Below are positions 1 to 6,182 of a DNA stretch of 9,968 nt, piece by piece. Positions within the stretch are counted from its first letter, which is position 1, and every line of letters starts with the position of its first letter. Position numbers and translations under genes: made by a program. The notes under the pieces were generated by a model that did not search any database, was not told the origin of the DNA, and was given only the letters and a program-made list of their open reading frames with translations. Source of the stretch: Hyphomicrobiales bacterium (GTDB lineage Bacteria > Pseudomonadota > Alphaproteobacteria > Rhizobiales > Xanthobacteraceae); contig JAPLPC010000387.1 in the NCBI GenBank assembly GCA_026400425.1, forward strand, positions 1-9,968, written 5' to 3'.

Positions 1-13
1 CCGCGTCGATCAG

Positions 14-802
14 ATGGCCGACGAACTGGCCGGCCAGAATGCCGGCAGCTCTGTCGATCGCCGGACCTATTTCAAGGAGCTGTTCCGCCTGCAGGGCGAA
101 CTCGTCAAATTGCAGAGCTGGGTGCAGGATCAGAAACTGAAGGTCGTGGTGATCTTCGAGGGCCGCGATTCCGCCGGCAAGGGCGGCGTCATCAAGCGCA
201 TCACGCAACGGCTCAATCCGCGTGTCTGCCGCGTCGCCGCGCTGCCGGCGCCGAACGAGCGCGAGCGCACCCAATGGTACTTCCAGCGCTACGTCTCGCA
301 TCTGCCGGCCGGCGGCGAGATCGTGCTGTTCGACCGCTCCTGGTACAACCGAGCCGGCGTCGAGCGCGTGATGGGCTTCTGCACCGAGGACGAGGTCGAG
401 GAGTTCTTCCGCACCGTGCCGGAATTCGAACGCATGCTGGTGCGCTCGGGTATCATCCTGGTCAAATACTGGTTCTCGATCACCGACGAGGCGCAGCATC
501 TGCGCTTCGCGATGCGGATCGCCGATCCCTTGAAGCAGTGGAAGCTGTCGCCGATGGACGTGCAGTCGCGTGCGCGCTGGGAGGCCTATACCAAGGCAAA
601 GGAAGCGATGCTCGAACACACCCACATCCCTGAAGCGCCGTGGCATGTGGTGCAGGCCGTCGACAAGAAGAAGGCCCGCCTGAACTGCATCGCACATCTG
701 CTGGAGCGGAGAAGTATTGAGAGACGCAACTGTTGCACCGGCAAAACGGCCGGTGCAACAGTTGCGAATTCCGACGCAGACCGACGCGTCGAGGATCAGT
801 AG
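14..802 (+). CDS. ppk2: Polyphosphate kinase 2 family protein, abnormal C-terminus
   Basis: PPK2 enzymes are cytoplasmic P-loop kinases that move phosphate between polyphosphate and nucleoside di- or monophosphates. Seen here: Walker A GRDSAGKGG (residues 50-58), then VLFDRSWYNRAGVERV (about 104-119), which holds the Walker B aspartate D107 and the arginine-rich lid, and the conserved ADPLKQWKLSPMD stretch near 168-180. Resemblance to the family stops around residue 230 (ARLNCIAHLL). The last 32 residues are unlike PPK2 tails, are encoded across an 18-bp hairpin, and the stop overlaps the convergent outer-membrane gene by 7 bp. In another frame AEKY-TGA ends at 720, just before the hairpin, so the 3' end may be frameshifted or deleted. 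The frame is also open upstream to the window edge, so the true start may lie outside. Family assignment is firm; substrate preference (ADP, GDP or AMP) cannot be read from this. Confidence 0.88.
   Translation: MADELAGQNAGSSVDRRTYFKELFRLQGELVKLQSWVQDQKLKVVVIFEGRDSAGKGGVIKRITQRLNPRVCRVAALPAPNERERTQWYFQRYVSHLPAGGEIVLFDRSWYNRAGVERVMGFCTEDEVEEFFRTVPEFERMLVRSGIILVKYWFSITDEAQHLRFAMRIADPLKQWKLSPMDVQSRARWEAYTKAKEAMLEHTHIPEAPWHVVQAVDKKKARLNCIAHLLERRSIERRNCCTGKTAGATVANSDADRRVEDQ
725..766. terminator. Long perfect hairpin, probable bidirectional terminator
   Basis: CGCAACTGTTGCACCGGC (725-742) is exactly complementary to 749-766, giving an 18-bp stem with a 6-nt loop (AAAACG). It lies about 30 nt past the stop of the minus-strand outer-membrane gene and at the 3' end of the plus-strand ppk2, where a shared terminator for convergent genes is expected. 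There is no strong T-run on either side, so it may work with Rho or as an mRNA 3'-end stabiliser. It currently lies inside the annotated ppk2 reading frame. Confidence 0.75.
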
Positions 803-1671
803 CGGGCGACGACCGGACCGCCGAACCTGTAGTTGATGCCGGCCCGCAGGATGTGGTCGGTGAAGCTGGTACCGCCGCTGCCGGTGAAGGTCGTCGTGGT
901 GACGGTGTTGAATGCGGTTTGCGGCGTGTTGAGTGCATTGGTCACGGTGGTGCCCGACCCCGACGAATTGCCGACATTGCCGAGATCCATGTAGAGATAC
1001 TCCAGCTTGACGGTCCAATTGTTGTCGAGGGCATATTCGCCGCCCGCACCGACCGTCCAGCCGGCCTTGGTGGCCGACCACGTCACCGGCTGTGCCGTTA
1101 CACTCGACGACACCTCGCCATAAGCGAGACCGCCGGTGACATAGAGCAGCAGGCGGTCCATCGGAAGAACGCCTACTCTGCCGCGCACGGTTCCAAACCA
1201 TTCGAGCTTGTGATTGGTCGTGGCCAATGCCGGAGGGCATCCGGGCGCCGCGCAGATGTCGGCGGAGCCGCGCTCGTTGCTGCCCTGAATGTCCGCTTCA
1301 AGCCCGTACAGGAACTGGCCGGCCTGCCAGTTGTAGCCGATCTGCCCGCCTCCCACGAAGCCATCGACATTGGCGCGTCCGCTCAGCGGCGCGGCGGCCA
1401 ACACGCTATTGACCGAACTGACAAGGGTCGGGCCGGCGGTGCGGAAGACGCTGACATTCTGTGTCCCGGTCAGATCGCCGTCGGTGCTGGCACGCCCCCA
1501 GCTGTAGCCGGCGTTGCCGCCGATGTAGAAACCGGTCCAGTTGTAGACCGCCGCGAGCGGCGCGGCCTTGGTATAGGGGCGCGGGGTGAGATCGGCGGCG
1601 CTGGCGGCGGCGGATCCGAGCCCGACGAGCAGAGTCGCGGCAAGCAGGCCAGTGTTCTTGACGATCATCAT
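796..1671 (-). CDS. Outer-membrane beta-barrel protein (Omp31/porin-like family)
   Basis: A 291-residue exported protein of the small beta-barrel class abundant in rhizobia and their relatives, often annotated as outer membrane immunogenic protein. Seen: a signal peptide with K5, a hydrophobic core (residues 8-19) and cleavage likely after ASA at residue 25. Next come a first strand with WTGFYIGGNAGYSWG (about 45-59), alternating amphipathic strands such as LLLYVTGGLAYGEV and WTVKLEYLYMDLG, and a C-terminal strand HILRAGINYRFGG close to the end. This is the usual layout of an eight-stranded barrel. Two tandem ATGs (1671 and 1668) follow a GGAG 5 or 8 nt upstream, so either could start it. It stands alone and converges with ppk2. 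The family is structural or passive; a specific transport function cannot be assigned from sequence. Confidence 0.88.
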   Translation of the reverse strand: MMIVKNTGLLAATLLVGLGSAAASAADLTPRPYTKAAPLAAVYNWTGFYIGGNAGYSWGRASTDGDLTGTQNVSVFRTAGPTLVSSVNSVLAAAPLSGRANVDGFVGGGQIGYNWQAGQFLYGLEADIQGSNERGSADICAAPGCPPALATTNHKLEWFGTVRGRVGVLPMDRLLLYVTGGLAYGEVSSSVTAQPVTWSATKAGWTVGAGGEYALDNNWTVKLEYLYMDLGNVGNSSGSGTTVTNALNTPQTAFNTVTTTTFTGSGGTSFTDHILRAGINYRFGGPVVARY

Positions 1672-1882
1672 CCGCGCTCCGATTGTTTATTATGTTCACA
1701 ACCTAATCGCGAATCCGATGGATGGCTGTAGCGCGGGGGCAACGACCGACAACTATCAGAGGGTGTATTTTGTGGTGAAACACGCAATCCCGTGGGATGT
1801 TCGGGACCGGCCGGCGCGACGTCCCTGGTCCGGATGACAAATAGCTCAACGGAAGCTGGCCGTTAGTGCGAAACGCCGGCGC

Positions 1883-2698
1883 TCAGTCGACCCAGAAATC
1901 GGGTACCGTCTGCGACAGCCGGCCGCCGATCCGCACCGGCGCGATGCGGGTGGCGAGGCCGGTCTTGTCGTCGGTCTCGACTGCAACACCCGACAATGTC
2001 GCCGGGCCGAAGGCCGGCTCGAAGCGGTTGGAAGGAATGCCGGTGGTGAAGCGGCGCACCGGCTCTTCCTTCTGCATGCCGATCACGGAATCATAATCGC
2101 CGGTCATGCCGGCATCGGTCATGTAGGCGGTGCCGCCGGGCAGGATCTGGTGATCGGCGGTCGGGATATGGGTGTGGGTGCCGACCACGAGGCTGACGCG
2201 GCCGTCGCAGAAATGCCCCATGCCCTGTTTCTCGCTAGACGCTTCGGCGTGGAAATCGACGATGATGGCGTCCGCAGCATCGACCAGTGGACAGGCCTCG
2301 ATCTCCTTGCCGATGCCCGCGAACGGATCGTTGAGCGGCTCCATGAAGACACGGCCCATGGCGTTGATCACCAGTGCACGGGCGCCGTTCTTGGCGTCGA
2401 TCAAGGCGGCGCCGCGGCCGGGCGTGTGGCGCGGAAAATTCAGCGGGCGGATCAGGCGCGGCGCGCGCTCGATGAACACCAGCGCCTCTTTCTGATTCCA
2501 GGCGTGATTGCCGAGCGTCACCGCATCGGCGCCGGCATCGATGTAGATCGCCTCGGTGATGCCGAAACCGCCGGCGGCGTTCTCGCCATTGATCACGACG
2601 AGATCGAGCTTCCAATCGCGGATCAGGCCGGGAAGCTTGTCGAGGATGACGACGCGGCCGGTTTTGCCGACCACATCGCCGATGAAGAGAATGCGCAA
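1883..2698 (-). CDS. YmdB-family metallophosphoesterase (TIGR00282 type)
   Basis: A 271-residue cytoplasmic binuclear metal phosphoesterase; the Bacillus relative YmdB hydrolyses 2',3'-cyclic nucleotides. The metal ligands are all visible: D8 in RILFIGDVVGKTGR, E39 and N40 in INGENAAGG, N64 and H65 in LGNHAWNQKE, H150 in IVDFHAEASSEKQ, and H175 and H177 in VGTHTHIPTAD. MTGDYDSVIGM follows at about 198-208. Length is normal for the family. The start is TTG at 2698: it gives the canonical N-terminus MRILFIGDVVG, one base after the TAA of the upstream cyclo-ligase gene, with a GGAG about 8 nt before it inside that gene. The two genes are therefore almost certainly translationally coupled. Catalytic class is firm; the physiological substrate in this group is not known from sequence. 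Confidence 0.92.
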   Translation of the reverse strand: MRILFIGDVVGKTGRVVILDKLPGLIRDWKLDLVVINGENAAGGFGITEAIYIDAGADAVTLGNHAWNQKEALVFIERAPRLIRPLNFPRHTPGRGAALIDAKNGARALVINAMGRVFMEPLNDPFAGIGKEIEACPLVDAADAIIVDFHAEASSEKQGMGHFCDGRVSLVVGTHTHIPTADHQILPGGTAYMTDAGMTGDYDSVIGMQKEEPVRRFTTGIPSNRFEPAFGPATLSGVAVETDDKTGLATRIAPVRIGGRLSQTVPDFWVD

Positions 2699-2699
2699 C

Positions 2700-3281
2700 T
2701 TAACTGCTCCGGAAATCGATCACACGCGTTTCGGTTAGCACATAATCCAGCGCCACGTCGTGGGGGCCGGCCGGAATGGCGGTGATTTCCTGCGTATCGA
2801 AAGCGAGGCCGATCGCGGTGAAGGTCTTGATCGCGCGCAACTGCGCGAAGGTGCGATCGTAATAGCCCGCGCCGTAGCCGATACGATGGCCGGCACGATC
2901 GAACGCGGCCAGCGGGACCAGGACGATATCGGGGATCAGCTGTGGCGCTCCCGCCGCCGGTGCGAGAATGCCGTATGCGCCGGGCTGCAGCATCTGTTCC
3001 GGCGTCCAGGCGCGAAACACCAACGGTACATCGCGGGCGACGATCGCAGGCAAAGCCTGACGCGCGCCTCGCCCGGCCAAAGCCCGCATCAGTGGAACCG
3101 GATCGATCTCGCTGCGGATCGGTGCATAGCCGGCGACGACGGTGTCGGGCCCGATGGGCAACGGAAACGCGAGCCCGGCAAGCGCCTCTGAAGCGGCGGC
3201 GCGATCGGCCTCGCTCAACGCGGACCGCCGCGCGAGGGCGGCGGTGCGGAGTTCGGTTTTGGACGGGGTTGGCAGAGTCAT
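2700..3281 (-). CDS. 5-formyltetrahydrofolate cyclo-ligase
   Basis: Converts 5-formyltetrahydrofolate to 5,10-methenyltetrahydrofolate using ATP, salvaging a folate storage form in the cytoplasm (YgfA/MTHFS family). At 193 residues it has the usual length. Seen: the N-terminal KTELRTAALARRSAL helix with basic nucleotide-contacting residues, the acidic/proline segment around RSEIDPVPLM, PDIVLVPLAAFDRAGHRIG, the signature GYGAGYYDR (residues 135-143) and the C-terminal PAGPHDVALDYVLTE. The frame is open upstream to 3467, but family resemblance begins at the ATG at 3281, preceded by AGGGTGG, so the longer version is rejected. The upstream parE remnant ends 13 nt before this ATG, and ymdB follows by one base, so this is probably one transcript. 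Enteric homologues lie downstream of 6S RNA, which agrees with the ssrS candidate here. Confidence 0.93.
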   Translation of the reverse strand: MTLPTPSKTELRTAALARRSALSEADRAAASEALAGLAFPLPIGPDTVVAGYAPIRSEIDPVPLMRALAGRGARQALPAIVARDVPLVFRAWTPEQMLQPGAYGILAPAAGAPQLIPDIVLVPLAAFDRAGHRIGYGAGYYDRTFAQLRAIKTFTAIGLAFDTQEITAIPAGPHDVALDYVLTETRVIDFRSS

Positions 3282-3294
3282 GGGCCACCCTAGG

Positions 3295-3591
3295 TTATTC
3301 CAGTGGGAGGTCCAAACCGGACAGGTCGCGCGCGCCATCGATGATGCGAACGATCTAGGGGCCATCTTCAAGCAAGCGATAGATGATGACCCAGCGCTCG
3401 ATGACAAGCACGCGTGGGTCGGGCGCAATCTTTGGCCGGACCGGACCGGAAAGCGGGAATGACACAAGTTGCAGGCAGCGGTCGGTGATACGGCGCACCC
3501 ACATATTTGCGCTCGACGGGCTGCTGTCGGAAATGGCGTGATGAATACCGATCAGATCGCTGCGCGCTTGCTCGGTATAGCGCAGCGCCAC
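3295..3591 (-). pseudogene. parE: ParE/RelE-type toxin interrupted by an in-frame TAG
   Basis: Toxins of this superfamily are about 95-100 residues and poison gyrase (ParE) or cleave mRNA (RelE). From a GTG at 3591, four bases after the antitoxin stop, the frame reads MALRYTEQARSDLIGIHHAI... to VIIYRLLEDGP and then meets TAG at 3357-3355. Past it, in the same frame, 19 more codons read IVRIIDGARDLSGLDLPLE and end in TAA at 3297-3295. That segment is the expected ParE C-terminal strand and tail (VRI-x-x-GARDL). Joined, the product would be 98 residues, the normal size. A CAG-to-TAG change is the simplest explanation. The truncated 78-residue product lacks the last strand and is probably inactive, unless TAG is suppressed. 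The lesion is read directly from the sequence; loss of function is inference. Confidence 0.85.
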
Positions 3592-3595
3592 GAGA

Positions 3596-3856
3596 TCATC
3601 CCGCTGTTTTGCTATAGGTTGCGTTCGCTTCCGCGATCAGCGCTTCGACATCAAGAGGGCCATGATCGCCGCTCTCTATGCCCGTGCGATAGGCTTGCTG
3701 CAGAAAAGCAACTTGCTTGGCCTCGGCTCGCACATGCTGCTGCATCAGCCGCATCGCATCGCGAAACACATCATCGTGCGAAGCATAATGGCCATCGGCC
3801 ACCTGCGCTTCGACGAATCTGCTGAACTCTTCGGGCAATGAGACTTTCATCGTCAT
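3596..3856 (-). CDS. parD: ParD-like ribbon-helix-helix antitoxin
   Basis: An 86-residue antitoxin of the type II ParD family: an N-terminal ribbon-helix-helix DNA-binding dimer that represses its own operon, and a C-terminal tail that wraps the toxin. Seen: MTMKVSLPEEFSRFVEAQVADG, with the short beta strand at residues 2-7, then YASHDDVFRDAMRLMQQH as the second helix pair, then a charged tail to residue 86. Start is ATG at 3856 with GGAGCGAGAG upstream; ATG at 3850 is an alternative that still keeps the strand. It lies four bases ahead of the toxin, the usual antitoxin-first order. The cognate toxin carries a nonsense codon, so this gene may survive as an orphan antitoxin or regulator. It begins about 30 nt downstream of the 6S RNA candidate on the same strand. 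Confidence 0.88.
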   Translation of the reverse strand: MTMKVSLPEEFSRFVEAQVADGHYASHDDVFRDAMRLMQQHVRAEAKQVAFLQQAYRTGIESGDHGPLDVEALIAEANATYSKTAG

Positions 3857-3873
3857 CTCTCGCTCCGGCTCTG

Positions 3874-3901
3874 GCTGTCAAAATAAAAGTGCGAAGCCGC
3901 G
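3874..3901 (-). terminator. T-rich 3' flank of the 6S RNA candidate
   Basis: On the minus strand the 3' arm of the closing stem (CGCGGCTTCGCA, 3901-3890) is followed immediately by CTTTTATTTTGAC. If the rod forms, this acts as an intrinsic terminator. It would separate ssrS from parD, which starts at 3856, although some read-through would feed the parDE-fcl-ymdB transcript. Confidence 0.5.
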
Positions 3902-4052
3902 ATGGCCGTTGAAGCACTCGATCCCGGAGCACCTACGAAAGTAGGTGGGCACCGTGTGCCCAGGTCCACGGACCTGGCCAGGGACAGTTCCCGATGAGAT
4001 CGATAAGGCCCCGGGGATATTATGGCTTCTGACGCGCGACGCAGCTTCGCAG
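3888..4052 (-). ncRNA. ssrS: Candidate 6S RNA (ssrS)
   Basis: 6S RNA is a rod-shaped RNA of 150-190 nt that mimics an open promoter and binds the housekeeping RNA polymerase holoenzyme. Read on the minus strand, this region folds into such a rod. A 12-bp closing stem pairs 4051-4040 with 3901-3890 (one G-U). After near-symmetric internal loops of 10 and 9 nt, GAAGC (4029-4025) pairs with GCTTC (3915-3911). After loops of 9 and 7 nt, CCCGGGGC (4015-4008) pairs with GCTCCGGG (3930-3923). Inside are small GC hairpins, including inverted repeats at 3960-3977 and 3930-3947. The closing stem is followed by CTTTTATTTT, as for an intrinsic terminator. Position supports the call: ssrS lies between zapA and the cyclo-ligase gene in many proteobacteria, in this orientation. 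No protein gene fits the region. Exact ends are estimates. Confidence 0.78.
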
Positions 4053-4131
4053 CAGCAATGTAGGTGGTCTCGCACCGCTCTGCCACCCTTGTTTCAACGA
4101 AGCCTCAACCAGGCAAACAAACTCCTTGCAG

Positions 4132-4170
4132 ATTTCCGGTTATAACGCTTAGGTTGTATATTCCGGAAAT
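4132..4170. promoter_or_regulatory. Inverted repeat in the haloperoxidase promoter region
   Basis: ATTTCCGG (4132-4139) is mirrored exactly by CCGGAAAT (4163-4170), spaced 23 nt apart. The right copy contains the 8-base palindrome TTCCGGAA (4161-4168). The spacer is AT-rich (TATAAC, TTGTATATT) in an otherwise GC-rich window. The right arm ends 11 nt before the haloperoxidase ATG, just ahead of its GGGAGCAGAAG ribosome-binding region. This is a plausible operator pair around a promoter. No regulator gene is adjacent, and no clear -35/-10 pair at standard spacing could be assigned. Confidence 0.35.
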
Positions 4171-4181
4171 GGGAGCAGAAG

Positions 4182-6167
4182 ATGCATCCACATTCGCTAT
4201 TCAAGATCGCATTGTTCGCCGCATATGCTAGCGCTTGTCCGTGGCCCGGACTGGCTGAGGCCCAAACGGGTCAGCTCGCTCCGGAGGGGCGCACGCAGTT
4301 CAACCGCGTCTTCGCGCCGCCGGCCTCGAACGAAAAGATGCGGCCGGCCGAAAAGACTTTCTCGACCAAGTTTTTGCAGGATGCTGGCAAGCCTTTGCTA
4401 GACTTTGCCAAGTCTTCGGCGAAGGAGCGTGCCTCACCGAGGCGGCGCACTTTCGGCGCCGCGGCCTTAAAGGATTACAAACCCGACGAACCAGATGCTG
4501 TCGCGCCGTGTCAGTCGCCGTTCACGTTCAAGCAGGTCAAGGATACTACTGACGACACCACTGCCGCGATGGACGCTAAAGGTGTCGAACCCCGACCCTG
4601 CATACCAGAAAATACGCTCGACCGATTTGCCATGTGGAATCAGGTCGCACTGGACAGCACGGCGATCGATCACACCGCGCGGCCGGCAACACCCAGGCAG
4701 CGCGATGGTTTCGAAAGCTATCAGCAGCTTGGACCGCATCGCTCCAGCCGCGCCATGGCGATCGTGCATATCGCCATGTTCGATGCCGTGAACACGATCG
4801 TGCGCCGTCCGGCGGAGAATAATCTGCCCGAGGTGTCCTATTACAGGAGCTACTCGGCGCGGTTGCCGCTGACGCCCGCGGATGCCTCGCTGGACATCGC
4901 GATCGTGCATGCCGCCTTCAAGACCTTGGTCTATCTCTACCCGTCCCAGCGCATACGACTGGAAGCGATCAAGGCCGAAGACTTGAAAGCCATTGCGAGT
5001 GCGGCTGGTCCTACGGCAGCACCCTCACCTGCCGCGCCGGTTAGCCCTGGCACATCACCGGGCATTCCACCGATGAATAAAGCTCCGATGGACGTCGCTG
5101 CGGTCCTCGGCGACGCCGCGGCGCAAGCCGTGCTCGACAGCCGGCAGGCAGACGGATCAAACCACATCGAGCCGACTGTTGGCGACGACGGCTTTGCACT
5201 GGAGACCGCGCCCGGGAGATGGCAACCGGATCCGATCAGCAATATCCGTGTCGCGCTGGGAGGCCGATGGGGCAAGGTCGCGCCGTTCACCTTCAAGGAT
5301 CAGACCCAGTTCCGTCCACCGCCGCCCCCGGCGCTCAACGATCCCATCTACACCCGCGATTTCAACGAAGCCCGGCGCCTGGGCGGCGATGGCCTCAATA
5401 CCGACCGCAATGACAGCCAGCAATTCACCGGCGTGTTCTGGGCCTATGACGGCACCTCCTATTTGTGCGCGCCGCCACGGCTGTACAACCAGATCGTCCG
5501 CACCATCGTGCTGGAGGACTATGCGGCGAAATGGGCGAATAACGGACCTCCGCTCGAAAAACAACGCGTCATTCTCGACGTTGCGCGTATCTTTGCGCTG
5601 GTGAACACGGCGATGGCGGACGCTGCGATATCGGCATGGGAGGCGAAGTGGCACTATCGTTTCTGGCGGCCGGTGACCGGAATCAGGGCCGCGGCCACTG
5701 ATAACAATCCGGACACCACGCCCGAGGCCGGATGGCGCCCTGTCGCAGCACCCGCCAGCAACGCGGCGCGCGGGCCGAACTTCACGCCGCCATTTCCGGC
5801 CTATCCATCCGGTCACGCCGTGTTCGGCGGCGCCGTCTTTGAAATGTTGCGCAAATTCTACGACGAAAAAACACCGTTCATCTTCGTGTCCGACGAATTC
5901 AATGGTTTCAATAAAGACGCTGGCAGCGAGGAACCGAGGCCGCTCCTGCCACAATCCTTCGTCACCCTCAAACAACCCGAACTGGATAACGCACGCAGCC
6001 GGGTCTATCTCGGCGTGCATTGGCAATTCGATGCCGACGCGGGCATATCGCAAGGCAACCAGATCGCGTCCTATGTTTTCGACAACGCATTTCCCTGCAT
6101 CAAACGCGACGGCGCTAACTTCCCCTGCGAGGCGCTATCGGGACGCGCGCCGGACACACTGCCCTGA
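4182..6167 (+). CDS. Exported vanadium-dependent haloperoxidase
   Basis: These enzymes use vanadate and H2O2 to oxidise halides to hypohalous acid; they share a fold with PAP2 acid phosphatases. At 661 residues the size resembles the fungal chloroperoxidase. Seen: a signal peptide with K8 and cleavage likely after AEA (residue 27), about 120 poorly conserved residues, then the helical core from MWNQVALDSTA (151) through RAMAIVHIAMFDAVNTIV. A proline/alanine-rich linker follows (about 274-305). The vanadate site is complete: K489 and R496 in KWHYRFWRPVTGIR, S543-G544-H545 in PAYPSGH, R607 and H613 in RVYLGVHW. W486 and F538 occupy the positions of Trp350 and Phe397 of Curvularia chloroperoxidase. 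GGGAGCAGAAG precedes the ATG. It is transcribed against its neighbours and sits between zapA and the ssrS candidate, so it looks like an insertion. A PAP2 phosphatase role is the main alternative. Confidence 0.9.
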   Translation: MHPHSLFKIALFAAYASACPWPGLAEAQTGQLAPEGRTQFNRVFAPPASNEKMRPAEKTFSTKFLQDAGKPLLDFAKSSAKERASPRRRTFGAAALKDYKPDEPDAVAPCQSPFTFKQVKDTTDDTTAAMDAKGVEPRPCIPENTLDRFAMWNQVALDSTAIDHTARPATPRQRDGFESYQQLGPHRSSRAMAIVHIAMFDAVNTIVRRPAENNLPEVSYYRSYSARLPLTPADASLDIAIVHAAFKTLVYLYPSQRIRLEAIKAEDLKAIASAAGPTAAPSPAAPVSPGTSPGIPPMNKAPMDVAAVLGDAAAQAVLDSRQADGSNHIEPTVGDDGFALETAPGRWQPDPISNIRVALGGRWGKVAPFTFKDQTQFRPPPPPALNDPIYTRDFNEARRLGGDGLNTDRNDSQQFTGVFWAYDGTSYLCAPPRLYNQIVRTIVLEDYAAKWANNGPPLEKQRVILDVARIFALVNTAMADAAISAWEAKWHYRFWRPVTGIRAAATDNNPDTTPEAGWRPVAAPASNAARGPNFTPPFPAYPSGHAVFGGAVFEMLRKFYDEKTPFIFVSDEFNGFNKDAGSEEPRPLLPQSFVTLKQPELDNARSRVYLGVHWQFDADAGISQGNQIASYVFDNAFPCIKRDGANFPCEALSGRAPDTLP

Positions 6168-6182
6168 CGCGGGGCGGTCGGC

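Noticed and set aside
733..1731. 332-codon plus-strand frame opposite the outer-membrane gene
   Set aside because: Low-complexity Gly/Ala/Arg translation, while the minus strand has a signal peptide and clear barrel strands.
1803..1832. Possible terminator after ymdB
   Set aside because: Only 5-bp arms (GGGAC/GTCCC or GGACC/GGTCC) with long loops and no T-run; too weak to call.
3282..3467. N-terminal extension of the cyclo-ligase to a start at 3467
   Set aside because: The extra 62 residues overlap parE in another frame and have no family resemblance. The ATG at 3281 has a ribosome-binding site and gives the normal length.
3850..3880. TTGACA upstream of parD as a promoter
   Set aside because: With 17-nt spacing the -10 would lie over the parD start codon and read AGATGA, a poor match.
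3853..4086. Small open frame over the ssrS candidate
   Set aside because: No family resemblance and no good ribosome-binding site; RNA structure explains the region better.
4064..4086. Sigma-54-like TGGCAG...TGC before the 6S RNA candidate
   Set aside because: The GG-to-GC spacing is 9 rather than the required 10 and the flanks do not match. No good sigma-70 promoter was found there either.
5157..6053. 298-codon open frame antisense to the haloperoxidase
   Set aside because: Lies wholly opposite the catalytic domain, with no recognisable motif; composition is typical of a shadow frame.
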